DNA of 64,000 nucleotides from Marinobacter salinus (GTDB lineage: Bacteria; Pseudomonadota; Gammaproteobacteria; Pseudomonadales; Oleiphilaceae). The position numbers were made by a program, and so were the translations under genes. Positions within the stretch are counted from its first letter, which is position 1, and each line of letters starts with the position of its first letter. Of the stretch, positions 9,241-19,263 are shown piece by piece. The stretch is taken from positions 3,224,001-3,288,000 of the forward strand of contig NZ_CP017715.1 of the NCBI RefSeq assembly GCF_001854125.1, read 5' to 3'. The notes under the pieces were generated by a model. The model had not been told where the DNA came from. It was given only the letters and a program-made list of their open reading frames with translations, and did not search any database.

Positions 9241-9280
9241 CACCCCGATCCTCCGGGTAAGTCCAGCAAAGGTATATGTA

Positions 9281-9823
9281 ATGACGAATGTACGCTCACA
9301 CAAGGGTAAGATGCCACAATTTGGTGAACGTGCCTGGGTTGACCCCAGTGCCGTGGTGATCGGAGATGTCCAGACCGGCGACGATTGCTCCATCTGGCCA
9401 ATGACCGTGGTGCGTGGCGACATGCACCAGATACGCATTGGCAACCGGTGCAGCATTCAGGACGGCTCGGTGCTTCATATCACCCATGCCAGCGACTTTA
9501 ACCCCGGCGGCTACCCGCTAACGATCGGCGATGACGTTACCGTTGGCCACAAGGCCCTGCTCCACGGGTGCACCGTAGGCAGTCGGGTGTTAGTGGGTAT
9601 GGGCTGTATCATTATGGACGGCGCGGTAGTCGAGAACGAAGTAATTGTCGCGGCGGGCTGTCTGGTGCCACCAGGCAAGACACTGGAATCGGGGTACCTC
9701 TACGTTGGCTCGCCGGCAAAACAGGCCCGGCCACTGAGCGATAAGGAGCGCACTTTTTTCAAATACACCGCAGCCAATTACGTGAAACTGAAAGAGTCTT
9801 ATATCACCGAATCCAATCGATGA
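9281..9823 (+). CDS. Gamma carbonic anhydrase family protein (YrdA-like)
   Basis: The protein has 180 residues starting MTNVRSHKGKMPQFGERAW. The ATG at 9281 is chosen because AAAGG lies eight bases upstream and earlier starts would run into the inverted repeat. The fold is a left-handed beta helix with hexapeptide repeats (IGDVQTGDDCSIWP, IRIGNRCSIQDGS, IGDDVTVGHKALLHG). The zinc histidines are expected in LHITH and VGHKALLHGC. The family includes true gamma carbonic anhydrases and many homologues of unproved activity. It sits alone, divergent from prlC and upstream of a small heat-shock gene. Confidence 0.92.
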   Translation: MTNVRSHKGKMPQFGERAWVDPSAVVIGDVQTGDDCSIWPMTVVRGDMHQIRIGNRCSIQDGSVLHITHASDFNPGGYPLTIGDDVTVGHKALLHGCTVGSRVLVGMGCIIMDGAVVENEVIVAAGCLVPPGKTLESGYLYVGSPAKQARPLSDKERTFFKYTAANYVKLKESYITESNR

Positions 9824-9850
9824 TGCAGGTCAAAAATTGCTCAACGAGAT

Positions 9851-9879
9851 CTTGAAAATACGAACAGCGATCGTACATT
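9851..9879 (+). promoter_or_regulatory. Possible sigma-32 (heat-shock) promoter for hsp20
   Basis: CTTGAAA (9851-9857) matches the sigma-32 -35 consensus. About 14 bases later CGTACATT is a poor match to CCCCATNT. The position about 120 bases before a small heat-shock gene is what makes it plausible. Confidence 0.3.
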
Positions 9880-9997
9880 GAGAAATAGCAACAGTTCACG
9901 GATGACCATCCGGGCGATTCCCGGGATGGATCTGTTCCGCGAACGAAGCTGAACATCACTATTCAGATTCGTTTTCGTCGACAAGAAGGAGATCCTT

Positions 9998-10447
9998 ATG
10001 AGCAATCTTACCCGCTGGAACCCAATCAATGAGTTCGAAGATCTTATGAGTCGCTACAACCGGATGTTCGGCCTGTCCCGCACCGAAGGTGAAGGCAAGG
10101 ACCTGTTCAGCCGCAGCGATTGGGCACCAGCTGTTGATATCAAAGAAACACCGGAAACTTTCACCATCGAAGCCGAACTACCCGGTATGGACAAGAAAGA
10201 CGTGAAAATCACGGTACATGACGGTGTGCTGAGTATTGAAGGTGAGCGCAAACACGAAGAGGAAACAAAAGACGAGAAGCTGCATCGCATTGAGCGGTAT
10301 TACGGCAGCTTCACCCGTCGCTTCACGCTGCCCGACAATGTCGACGAGAACAGCGTGAAAGCGAACTTCAAAGATGGGCTGCTAAAGCTGACATTGCAGA
10401 AGGCCGAACCCAAGGAGCCCAAGGCAATTGAAGTAGACATCCAGTAG
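9998..10447 (+). CDS. Hsp20 / alpha-crystallin family small heat-shock protein
   Basis: The protein has 149 residues. The N-terminal arm begins MSNLTRWNPINEFEDLMSRY. The alpha-crystallin domain spans about residues 40-135, with the hallmark ELPGMDKKDVKI and the FTRRFTLP and FKDGLLKLTL strands. The IxI-like tail motif is AIEVDI. It is an ATP-independent holdase that keeps unfolding proteins soluble in the cytoplasm. A strong AAGGAG ribosome site lies seven bases before the ATG. It is a single gene with a possible heat-shock promoter upstream. It is closer to the general bacterial class A/HspC type than to the E. coli IbpA pair. Confidence 0.95.
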   Translation: MSNLTRWNPINEFEDLMSRYNRMFGLSRTEGEGKDLFSRSDWAPAVDIKETPETFTIEAELPGMDKKDVKITVHDGVLSIEGERKHEEETKDEKLHRIERYYGSFTRRFTLPDNVDENSVKANFKDGLLKLTLQKAEPKEPKAIEVDIQ

Positions 10448-10483
10448 TCCGCGCCAACATCAGAACCGCAGCTGTGCCGGGAC

Positions 10484-10801
10484 TCAGCTCCCGGCCGCTG
10501 CACGTCGTTGTGCACCCGCAGCTTCCAACGCACGGGCATAGTCTGCGCTCTTACGATGTTCAGTGATTCGGTCCAGCATAGTCTCACCCTGTTCATTCAC
10601 CGCATCGAGATTCCGGCCCGCTTCCACAAAAAAACCGATGAAACGCTCAAAATCCTCTGCCCGCATGGCCTGATAGGCTTTCAACAAGGCATTGAAATCT
10701 GTGTTTTCTCCTTTGTCATAGGGCTCAATAGCGAGAAAGCTTTTAACGCGTTCATCGCTCCATTCCTCACCAATGACTTTAGGCTTGTCTGGTCCGCTCA
10801 T
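10484..10801 (-). CDS. PA4642-like conserved small protein
   Basis: The protein has 105 residues. The start MSGPDKPKVIGEEWSDERVK is chosen because GAGAG lies about six bases upstream, and a longer GTG-initiated form (to 10843) would overlap a palindrome. The sequence resembles the PA4642 family of pseudomonads and relatives. It is a short acidic, helical protein containing LLKAYQAMRAEDFERFI and NEQGETMLDRI. Its function is unknown, and ankyrin-like character is only hinted at. It is convergent with hsp20, leaving 36 bases between the stops. No membrane segment or signal peptide is seen. Confidence 0.75.
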   Translation of the reverse strand: MSGPDKPKVIGEEWSDERVKSFLAIEPYDKGENTDFNALLKAYQAMRAEDFERFIGFFVEAGRNLDAVNEQGETMLDRITEHRKSADYARALEAAGAQRRAAAGS

Positions 10802-10839
10802 TGTCGCTCTCTCATAACTGGATACGTTCGGCAATCGAC

Positions 10840-10854
10840 TCACGCATTGCGTGA
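10840..10854. promoter_or_regulatory. 15-base perfect palindrome upstream of the PA4642-like gene
   Basis: tcacgcattgcgtga reads identically on both strands around its central base. It lies 39 bases upstream of the minus-strand start at 10801, a typical operator position. The cognate regulator is unknown. Confidence 0.4.
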
Positions 10855-10962
10855 ACCAGCCACAGGCGAGACAGTATAAAGCCCTGAAACAACGTCAGTT
10901 ATATGAATTCAGCATGAGAGTCTTCACCACAAGCATAAGGCGGATGGAGTAATTCCTCATGC

Positions 10963-11796
10963 TCAGGGCAGAATTTCCACCGGCAGCTCTTCGGTGGAAA
11001 CAGCATTACTGCATTCCGGATCCCGGATGGCGATTTCCACCCGTCGGTTAAGCGCGCGGTTTTCCGGTGAATCGTTGGGAGCCAGCGGGTTGGTTTCTGC
11101 TCGCCCGGCAGCTACAACACGTTCGGCAGGGACCTGCCGGTTGAGTACCAGTTCATGGACAACCGATACCGCTCTGGCCGCTGAAAGATCCCAGTTGGAG
11201 CGGTAGCGACTACTGGATATGGGGCGATCGTCGGTGTACCCGGACACAAGGACGTCTCCGGCACAGGCAGACAGAACCTTGACCACCCGCTCAATGATAG
11301 GGACCATTTCAGGCTTGATGGCCGCGTCGCCAGACCGGAAAGTGGCTTCTTCCGAGAACCGGATCACCACCTGTCTTTCGTCGTAATTGACGCTCAGGGC
11401 ATCAGAGGCGACCTCGGACTCCAGCTCAAGTATCAGTTGACTGGCCAGGTCAATCACCCCGCCGGGAATTTTCGTCGGGGCAGCCCCGTCAGCCCGCTCA
11501 TCAATAAATGCCGGCTCCTCTCGCTGAGATGGCGTTGGTTCCGGCAGAGAGACGGTATCGGATTCGATCATGGTAATGGGCGAACCGCCCACATTGTCAC
11601 CCAGAACGTTACTGGAGCCGAAAGCGACGGCCATTGAGTTGGCCATGGCACGGTATTTTTCCACGTCCATCTCGGCGAAGGACAAAAGCAGGATGAAGAA
11701 GGTCAGCAGCAGGGTGGCCAGGTCAGCAAAGGTGACAATCCAGGCGGGTGTCGAGTTCCGCAGCCGTTTCTTGTTTTTCTGCTGAATAACCTCCAA
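10963..11796 (-). CDS. pomB: PomB/MotB-type flagellar stator protein
   Basis: The protein has 277 residues from a TTG start at 11796, chosen because GGGAGG sits about ten bases upstream and the longer frame would run deep into pomA. There is a short cytoplasmic N-terminus and one transmembrane helix. This helix contains the ion-carrying aspartate in TPAWIVTFADLATLLLTFF. A plug/linker follows, then a C-terminal OmpA-like peptidoglycan-binding domain (about 150-270; SGYTDDRPI and NRRVEIAI). It pairs with PomA to form the stator channel that drives flagellar rotation. Sodium coupling is suggested by similarity to PomB and is not proved by sequence. It follows pomA by four bases. Confidence 0.9.
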   Translation of the reverse strand: MEVIQQKNKKRLRNSTPAWIVTFADLATLLLTFFILLLSFAEMDVEKYRAMANSMAVAFGSSNVLGDNVGGSPITMIESDTVSLPEPTPSQREEPAFIDERADGAAPTKIPGGVIDLASQLILELESEVASDALSVNYDERQVVIRFSEEATFRSGDAAIKPEMVPIIERVVKVLSACAGDVLVSGYTDDRPISSSRYRSNWDLSAARAVSVVHELVLNRQVPAERVVAAGRAETNPLAPNDSPENRALNRRVEIAIRDPECSNAVSTEELPVEILP

Positions 11797-11800
11797 AGCG

Positions 11801-12574
11801 TCAGGCCTCCCGCTCCGGGGCCAGGCCAGTGCGCTGGTCCGGGTGGACAAAGGACGACAGAAGCTCGGTCATGACCCGCGGGTTCTCGCCTCGCATGATG
11901 TTCTTGATCGAAGTGGTAATAAGCACCTGGTTTCGGGCTTCATCCTCAGCTTTGAGCTGAAGTTTGTCGGCCAGTGGCAGGGCAATCAGCTGGGCGATAA
12001 AGGCGCCGTACAGTGTCGTTAGCAAGGCAATGGCCATGGCCGGACCGATAGAGGCAGGATCATCAAGGGTATTCAGCATCTGCACCAGTCCCACAAGGGT
12101 TCCAAGCATACCAATGGCAGGAGCCGAATCCCCGATACCCCGGAATACCCGCTCAGCAACCTCGTACCGTTCCGCGGTTTGCTGAGCTTCCTGGGCCAGA
12201 GCCTCTTCTACAAGCTCCGGTGGGTGGCCGTCGACGCAGAGGTTAATGGCCTTCTGCAAAAAACTGTTCTCGGTGTTGTGATTCTCCAGCCCGAGAACAC
12301 CTTCTTTGCGCACCACCATGGCCAATACCCCGGCCTCACGGATCAATTCTGTAGGCTTGGGCATCCGGTCGGTAAAACCGGCACTGAACGCCAGCCTGAA
12401 TGCGTTCATGACCGATGCCATACGAAACTTGATGAGGGTGACGGCAAAGGTTCCACCAAGCACGATGGCCAGGCCGGGGAGGTTCAGGAAAGTAAGCAGA
12501 GACGCATTGGCAAGCATGGCCAGACCGACGATCAGGACGCCAGCAATAAGCCCTACAAGCGTAAGAATATCCAT
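11801..12574 (-). CDS. pomA: PomA/MotA-type flagellar stator protein
   Basis: The protein has 257 residues with four transmembrane segments (about 1-22, 28-48, 150-172 and 180-202). The conserved channel region is IGDSAPAIGMLGTLVGLVQM, followed by ALLTTLYGAFIAQLIALPLADKL split over the last two helices. It is the partner of the downstream pomB. Five PomA subunits surround two PomB subunits in known stators. The closest type by eye is the Vibrio/Pseudomonas PomA/MotC group rather than E. coli MotA. No other flagellar gene is in the window, as expected for stators located away from the main clusters. The gene lies 52 bases after aroE on the same strand. Confidence 0.93.
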   Translation of the reverse strand: MDILTLVGLIAGVLIVGLAMLANASLLTFLNLPGLAIVLGGTFAVTLIKFRMASVMNAFRLAFSAGFTDRMPKPTELIREAGVLAMVVRKEGVLGLENHNTENSFLQKAINLCVDGHPPELVEEALAQEAQQTAERYEVAERVFRGIGDSAPAIGMLGTLVGLVQMLNTLDDPASIGPAMAIALLTTLYGAFIAQLIALPLADKLQLKAEDEARNQVLITTSIKNIMRGENPRVMTELLSSFVHPDQRTGLAPEREA

Positions 12575-12626
12575 GGAAAACCCTTACAGAAAGATTCTGA
12601 GTATCGCCTAAACCCTGGCCGTGGTC

Positions 12627-13454
12627 TCAGTCGTTACGCAATGTGTCAATCACCGTTGCGCTTTCCGGTGTGACACCCCGCCAGACCCGGAAGGATTCCG
12701 CTGCCTGCTCCACCAGCATGCCCAGACCATCGAAAACGTTGGTTGCCCCCTGTTCCAGAGCCCATTGGTTAAACGTGGTCGTCTGCAAAGAGTACATCAT
12801 GTCGTAAACTACCGTATCGGTGCCGATCACATTTGCAGAGAGCGGGGGCAAGTCCCCCTGCAGGCTGGCGCTGGTGCCATTGATGATGACATCAAACGGC
12901 TGATCCGGCTGCTCGAACCCGCAGGCGGTCAGGACCGTATCACCGGCTTCATCGGAGAACAGATCTACCAGGGCGTCGGCCCGGGCTACTGTCCGGTTGG
13001 CAATCGTGAGCGCCGCTGGCTGCTCAGCCAGAATGGGACCAATTACACCGCGAACCGCGCCACCGGCGCCAAGAACCAGAATATTGGCACCCCTGAGGGT
13101 TACGCCGTGATTTCCAACCAGGTCCCGCACCAGCCCACAACCATCCGTATTGTCCGCGGTAAGTAAACCTTCACTGTCATAATAGAGTGTATTGGCAGCT
13201 CCGGCCTTTTCCGCGCGCCCGGTTCGCCGATCAGCCAGCTGCCACGCCTGTTCTTTGAACGGCACCGTCACGTTGACGCCCTTGCCACCGCGATCGAAAA
13301 ACTGCCGTACCGTAGCCGCAAACCCGTCCAGTGGCGCCTGAATAGCAGTGTACTCCACCGGCTCCCCGGTCTGACTGGCAAACAGGCTGTGTATACGGGG
13401 GGATTTGCTGTGGCTGACGGGGTGGCCGACAACTGCATACAGATCATTATTCAT
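12627..13454 (-). CDS. aroE: Shikimate dehydrogenase
   Basis: The protein has 275 residues, the normal length. The N-terminal substrate domain has GHPVSHSKSPRIHSLFA and NVTVPFK with the catalytic lysine. The catalytic aspartate is in NTDGCGLVRDL. The NADP-binding glycine loop is LVLGAGGAVRGV. It reduces 3-dehydroshikimate to shikimate with NADPH in aromatic amino-acid synthesis. It follows hemF by 15 bases on the minus strand, an order (hemF-aroE) also found in Pseudomonas. It is therefore probably expressed from a dprA-tsaC-hemF-aroE transcript. Confidence 0.97.
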   Translation of the reverse strand: MNNDLYAVVGHPVSHSKSPRIHSLFASQTGEPVEYTAIQAPLDGFAATVRQFFDRGGKGVNVTVPFKEQAWQLADRRTGRAEKAGAANTLYYDSEGLLTADNTDGCGLVRDLVGNHGVTLRGANILVLGAGGAVRGVIGPILAEQPAALTIANRTVARADALVDLFSDEAGDTVLTACGFEQPDQPFDVIINGTSASLQGDLPPLSANVIGTDTVVYDMMYSLQTTTFNQWALEQGATNVFDGLGMLVEQAAESFRVWRGVTPESATVIDTLRND

Positions 13455-13469
13455 TTCGCACTCTCCACC

Positions 13470-14968
<1,499 letters not shown>

Positions 14969-15014
14969 GTTTGATGTTGTCGGAGTTGAAGTGGGGTTGA
15001 TCATTAAACCGGAC

Positions 15015-16220
15015 TCAGGCAATTCGCTGAAAACCTCCCGGAGCCGAGCTCACAAGCCCCTGCAACTCAAGCAGCAGCAGGGACTGCATGAGCTGATCGG
15101 CGGGCAGGCCTGTTGCTGAGCTCAGTGCGTCTGTTGACAGAGGATCATACCCTAAAGCCTCAAATACCGCGATTTCCCGACTGTCCAGGCCAACCAGCCC
15201 AGGCCTGTCCTGTTCTTGTTGCACAGCCGTGGGAGATGCCTCAACCGAGCCATCGACGGCGCCCTGGAGGGACCACCAGGTGCCCAGCTCCTCGAGAATA
15301 TCGTCCACCGTTTCCACCAACCGGGCGCCCTGCTTGATCAGGTGGTGGCAACCCCTGGCAACCGGGCTGTGGACAGATCCCGGAATCGCAAACACCTCAC
15401 GTCCTTGTTCAAGAGCCATCCTGGCGGTGATCAGTGAGCCGCTTTTCAAGCCGGCTTCAACCACCAGCACGCCTCGACTCAGACCACTGATAATACGATT
15501 ACGCTGGGGGAAGTGGGCGGCTCGTGCCGGCGTACCTGGCGGGTATTCAGAGACCATCAGGCCCTGCTCAATCACGCGCTCACCAAGCCGGCGATGTTGG
15601 TTCGGGTAGATCCGGTCCAGGCCGCAACCAATGACGGCAACCGTCGGAAACCCTGCGTCCAGGGCGCCGGCATGCGCAGCGCCGTCCACTCCAAGAGCCA
15701 GACCGCTCGTCACCAGGAGGTTTCGCAGCCCGAGTTCAGCCGCAAATTTCCGGGCATGGTCCAGCCCGGCTCGCGTCGCATTTCGGCTGCCAACGACACC
15801 AATCTGGTCCCGGTTCAGTAAGGTCTGATCACCTCGGGTATACAAGACCAGCGGTGCATCGTGGATATGATGAAGCGCCTCGGGGTAGTGCTCCTCTTCC
15901 GGGGAAACAATACCGATACCAAGCCGGTCGCAATCGTGCCAGATGCGAAAAACAGCGGCTACCACCGGATCGCTCTGGTCCCGCCGTTGCCAGGACCGGA
16001 TCGGGTCAATCACCTCCATCGGAAGACCGAGTGCTTTAAGCGAGGCCACGTTCATGGCCAGAAAATCGGTCAGCACCGGAGTTGCCGAAAGCACGGCACG
16101 CCGTCGGCGGACGCCAAACTTTGGCAGGCACGAAAGCAGCAACCAGGCAGCAGCAGGGGAGGAAAAAAGATCAATGCATCCGGACCGGCCAGAGGGTCCA
16201 GTGAGAATGGGTTGTGTCAC
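15015..16220 (-). CDS. dprA: DNA processing protein DprA/Smf
   Basis: The protein has 401 residues from a GTG start at 16220. AAGGATG lies seven bases upstream, and the longer frame would overlap both a terminator and the LysM gene. The N-terminal helical region is followed by the Rossmann-like DprA core (GVVGSRNATRAG, SGLALGVDGAAHAGAL, PGTPARAAHFPQRNRIIS). A C-terminal winged-helix (DPLSTDALSSATGLPADQL) completes it. DprA loads RecA on incoming single-stranded DNA during natural transformation, and the family is widespread even in non-competent bacteria. It heads a minus-strand operon with tsaC, hemF and aroE, separated from the LysM gene by a hairpin terminator. Confidence 0.95.
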   Translation of the reverse strand: MTQPILTGPSGRSGCIDLFSSPAAAWLLLSCLPKFGVRRRRAVLSATPVLTDFLAMNVASLKALGLPMEVIDPIRSWQRRDQSDPVVAAVFRIWHDCDRLGIGIVSPEEEHYPEALHHIHDAPLVLYTRGDQTLLNRDQIGVVGSRNATRAGLDHARKFAAELGLRNLLVTSGLALGVDGAAHAGALDAGFPTVAVIGCGLDRIYPNQHRRLGERVIEQGLMVSEYPPGTPARAAHFPQRNRIISGLSRGVLVVEAGLKSGSLITARMALEQGREVFAIPGSVHSPVARGCHHLIKQGARLVETVDDILEELGTWWSLQGAVDGSVEASPTAVQQEQDRPGLVGLDSREIAVFEALGYDPLSTDALSSATGLPADQLMQSLLLLELQGLVSSAPGGFQRIA

Positions 16221-16233
16221 GATGTCATCCTTG

Positions 16234-16265
16234 AAAACGAAAAAGCCGGGCCATCCTGGCCCGGC
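16234..16265 (-). terminator. Rho-independent terminator between the LysM gene and dprA
   Basis: A GC-rich stem (gccgggcc/ggcccggc, 16245-16265) is followed on the minus strand by TTTTTCGTTTT. It ends about 14 bases before the dprA start codon, so any transcript reaching dprA from upstream must read through it. Confidence 0.8.
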
Positions 16266-16293
16266 GACGATCTGAACCTTAACCTTCAGCGAA

Positions 16294-17310
16294 TCACGGG
16301 TTGGTAACCTTGTCACCAACAGAAAGCGGGCGAGTCGCCTGCAACACCAGCCCGTAGCTCATTTTTTCATAGGCCTGGAAAATCATCATCAGGCCGGCAC
16401 GCTCAGACGGCAGCTCAATCGTCTCACCGGTGACCGGATCACGAACCATATTGCCACTCTTCAACACCGCCATAACGTTGCCAGGCTCCAGACCATCACG
16501 GCTGCCACGATTGACGGCAACCACATCAAACTGGCCGATCTGGGTAACACCGCCATCAACCGCGATCATCTGACCGTCAACCTGGTCATCCGGCGAGCTC
16601 GGCACAAAACTGGTGGAAATCGGGCGATTAACGTTGGTCAGCAGACGGTCCCCGATACGGATTTCCTGATTGGACTTGGTCAGCCTCAACGTCAGGACAT
16701 CACCGTTTTCCGCAGTTATCTGGCCGGCACCGACGCTGCGGGCTTCGAGACCCAGGAACTCACCGGTTTCGGGATCAATGAATTCCTTGGTGCGGCGGAA
16801 AATACCTACCTTGTCGGCAGGCTTGTCGCCGCGCGCATAGACGCGATCACCGGCACCGGTAATGATCCGGCCGTCTTCACCTTCGAGCACATAAGGTGCT
16901 CCGTTCAGCTCCTCCGGTGACACGATCCGGGTATCCGTCAGGAAGCTGCTGATGGCATCCAGGGGGATTGCCGGAATAGGCGTATCAATCGGTTCGGAGC
17001 GAACCTGAGGGGACAACTTCACCACGTCACTGGTCGCCACCTTGGTGATGCGGGGTTTGCCGTCGATGTAGACCAGGGCAAGGCGATCGCCAGGATAGAT
17101 CAAGTGAGGGTTCGCCACCTGCGGGTTCACATGCCAGATTTCCGGCCAATACCACGGGTTGTTCAGAAAGCGGCCCGAAATATCCCAGAGGGTGTCACCC
17201 TTCACGACGGTGTAACGCTCGGGATGATCGGCCCGCAGCTCCGGTGCAGCCTGAGCCCAGGAGGTGAACAGCAGCGTAAATGCTGCCAGAGCGTACAGCA
17301 GTTTCCTCAT
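16294..17310 (-). CDS. LysM domain periplasmic protein
   Basis: The protein has 338 residues. A signal peptide (MRKLLYALAAFTLLFTSWAQA) is followed at once by a LysM domain (YTVVKGDTLWDISGRFLNN ... NPHLIYPGDRLAL, about 33-82), which binds peptidoglycan. The remaining 250 residues are a conserved region seen in the dprA-adjacent LysM proteins of pseudomonads (PA0020 type), whose function is unknown. It is expected in the periplasm or at the cell wall. It is monocistronic by the terminator before dprA. A candidate minus-strand promoter (ATCACA at 17424-17429 and TATAGT at 17401-17406, read on that strand) lies about 90 bases upstream. Confidence 0.9.
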   Translation of the reverse strand: MRKLLYALAAFTLLFTSWAQAAPELRADHPERYTVVKGDTLWDISGRFLNNPWYWPEIWHVNPQVANPHLIYPGDRLALVYIDGKPRITKVATSDVVKLSPQVRSEPIDTPIPAIPLDAISSFLTDTRIVSPEELNGAPYVLEGEDGRIITGAGDRVYARGDKPADKVGIFRRTKEFIDPETGEFLGLEARSVGAGQITAENGDVLTLRLTKSNQEIRIGDRLLTNVNRPISTSFVPSSPDDQVDGQMIAVDGGVTQIGQFDVVAVNRGSRDGLEPGNVMAVLKSGNMVRDPVTGETIELPSERAGLMMIFQAYEKMSYGLVLQATRPLSVGDKVTNP

Positions 17311-17726
17311 TGTGTAAGTCCTTGATCGCGTGCCTTGATGCTTTGCATTCTGTTGGGATGCAGCCTGTTGCCTGCAGCTTATTACGTTGTTATTCCTGTT
17401 ACTATAGAAGAAGTCCCGGAATTTGTGATGTTATCTTTTGTTCTTCCAGTAAATTCTATCCCGCCGGCGAAAGATTTTAACTATTAAGTGATCAGTTTGT
17501 ACTCAATCGACGAATTGTTGGATAATAGTCATGTGGCGTTAACACTGCCAGCAGCCGTTGAAACCTGCGGATACGACCCGATTATCAGATAAAGGGTGAT
17601 TTTTTGCGCAGTACGCTTTCGCATTTTCGCGATCGCTTTCACTTGCTTGCAGAAATTTACACAAGTTACACGAGATGCAAACGTTAACGCCGGAATTCAG
17701 CCACACAGGTCAAAAGTACGAGTCAC
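17311..17726. promoter_or_regulatory. Divergent promoter region between the LysM gene and def
   Basis: This 416-base gap holds no convincing gene. It is AT-richer than its surroundings. On the plus strand TTGTAC (17497-17502), an 18-base gap and GATAAT (17521-17526) form a plausible def promoter with a leader of about 190 bases. On the minus strand ATCACA and TATAGT with 17 bases between them could serve the LysM gene. Confidence 0.4.
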
Positions 17727-18230
17727 ATGATACTAGAAATTCTCGAATACCCGGATCCGCGTCTGCGCACCATCGCCAAGCCGGTGAATGAGGTGACGGA
17801 TGACATCCGCAAGCTGATCGACGACATGTTCGAGACCATGTACGATGCGCCCGGCATTGGCCTGGCGGCTACTCAGGTGAACGTGCACAAGCAGATCATT
17901 GTCATGGATCTGTCCGAGGACAAGAGTGAACCCCGCGTGTTCATTAATCCGCAGATCGAAGTCCTCGACGGCGACCTGGAAGACATGCAGGAAGGCTGTC
18001 TCTCGGTACCCGGTTTCTATGAAGACGTAAGCCGCATCGAACACTGCATGATTCGGGCAATGGGCCGGGACGGCAAGGCCTTTGAAATTGAGGCTCGCGG
18101 TCTGCTTGCCGTGTGTATCCAGCACGAAATGGACCACCTGAACGGCAAACTGTTCGTGGATTACCTCAGTGCCCTGAAACGCAACCGGATTCGCAAGAAG
18201 CTGGAAAAGCAGCACAAGCAGAGTGCCTGA
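17727..18230 (+). CDS. def: Peptide deformylase
   Basis: The protein has 167 residues. All three family motifs are present: GIGLAATQV (motif 1), EGCLSVP (motif 2, with the metal cysteine) and QHEMDHLNG (motif 3, HExxH with two metal histidines and the catalytic glutamate). It removes the formyl group from nascent N-terminal methionine at the ribosome exit. The downstream fmt gene makes the formyl-Met-tRNA that creates this substrate, the classic def-fmt pairing. A hairpin with a T-run lies between the two genes, so expression of fmt may be partly separate. Confidence 0.98.
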   Translation: MILEILEYPDPRLRTIAKPVNEVTDDIRKLIDDMFETMYDAPGIGLAATQVNVHKQIIVMDLSEDKSEPRVFINPQIEVLDGDLEDMQEGCLSVPGFYEDVSRIEHCMIRAMGRDGKAFEIEARGLLAVCIQHEMDHLNGKLFVDYLSALKRNRIRKKLEKQHKQSA

Positions 18231-18272
18231 TACAGTGCCTGGCAAAGCGCCAGGACAACTGACCAGACTTCG

Positions 18273-18297
18273 GACCGGGTTATAACCCGGTCTTTTC
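18273..18297 (+). terminator. Hairpin terminator or attenuator between def and fmt
   Basis: gaccgggttataacccggtc (18273-18292) is a perfect inverted repeat followed by TTTT. It lies between two genes usually co-transcribed, so it may attenuate rather than fully stop transcription. Confidence 0.65.
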
Positions 18298-18326
18298 GTA
18301 TTCAACGGAACAGAGACATCACAACC

Positions 18327-19262
18327 GTGCGACTCGTTTTTGCCGGAACCCCCGATTTTGCCGCCACTGCGCTGAAAGCCCTTCTCGGCACCCATCACAG
18401 AGTGGTTGGCGTGTACTCCCAGCCAGACCGGCCCGCAGGTCGCGGACGCAAACTGATGCCCAGTCCGGTCAAGCAAGTGGCTCTGGAGGCCGGCATTCCG
18501 GTGTTCCAGCCGGAGAACCTGAAAACGGATGAGGCCCAGCGGGAACTGGCGAATCTCAAGCCCGATGTCATGATCGTTGCAGCCTATGGTCTGATCCTGC
18601 CGAAAACTGTGCTGGGGATTCCAGTTCACGGCTGCCTTAACATTCACGCCTCGCTGCTGCCTCGCTGGCGTGGCGCTGCGCCGATCCAGCGGGCCATTGC
18701 CGCAGGTGACGACGAAACCGGCATCACCATTATGCAGATGGATGAAGGCCTCGATACCGGTGACATGCTGCTGAAGTCACTCACCGCGATCGGCCCGACA
18801 GATACCGGAGGCAGTCTGCATGATCGCCTCGCCGAACTGGGCGGTCGGGCCATACTTGATGCGCTCCATTTGCTGGAAAAAGGCGAACTGAGCGGCGAGG
18901 CGCAGAACGACAAGCTGGCCTGCTACGCCCATAAATTGTCCAAGGAGGAGGGGCATATCGACTGGACCCGGGATGCCCTCGACATTGAGCGTCTGGTTCG
19001 GGCATTTAACCCCTGGCCCGGCACCTACACGGACCTGGATCGTCTACGTATCCGGATTCACGAAGCGCAGGCCCTGGGCGACGATAGCCACCAGCCGGCC
19101 GGCACAGTGGTTCGACGGGAAAGGGAAGGCATTGATGTTGCCTGTGGCACCGGCACCCTGCGTATCACGCGCCTGCAGTTGCCGGGAGCCCGCGCCCAGA
19201 GCGTGAATGACCTCATCAACGGGGGCAAACAACTGTTGATGCCCGGGCAGGAGCTGAACTGA
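18327..19262 (+). CDS. fmt: Methionyl-tRNA formyltransferase
   Basis: The protein has 311 residues from a GTG start, which gives the conserved MRLVFAGTPDFA. The formyltransferase domain (about 1-205) has the N10-formyl-THF site SLLPRWRGAAPIQRAI with the upstream NIHASLLP. The C-terminal OB-like domain (about 210-305; FNPWPGTYT, then LQLPGARAQSVNDLI) binds the initiator tRNA. It formylates Met-tRNAfMet to allow initiation. It is followed one base later by rsmB and then trkA, the same order as in E. coli and Pseudomonas. Confidence 0.98.
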   Translation: MRLVFAGTPDFAATALKALLGTHHRVVGVYSQPDRPAGRGRKLMPSPVKQVALEAGIPVFQPENLKTDEAQRELANLKPDVMIVAAYGLILPKTVLGIPVHGCLNIHASLLPRWRGAAPIQRAIAAGDDETGITIMQMDEGLDTGDMLLKSLTAIGPTDTGGSLHDRLAELGGRAILDALHLLEKGELSGEAQNDKLACYAHKLSKEEGHIDWTRDALDIERLVRAFNPWPGTYTDLDRLRIRIHEAQALGDDSHQPAGTVVRREREGIDVACGTGTLRITRLQLPGARAQSVNDLINGGKQLLMPGQELN

Positions 19263-19263
19263 C

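Noticed and set aside
9067..9456. Minus-strand open frame across the inverted repeat and the start of the carbonic anhydrase gene
   Set aside because: It is antisense to a clear gene, and its recognisable string is only the mirror of the repeat on the other strand.
10476..10495. gccggga/tcccggc hairpin between hsp20 and the PA4642-like gene
   Set aside because: There is no T-run on either strand and it overlaps a stop codon, so it was not called a terminator.
17733..18647. Long minus-strand open frame (304 codons) opposite def and fmt
   Set aside because: It is fully antisense to two well-supported genes, has no family resemblance, and is expected from GC-rich codon use.
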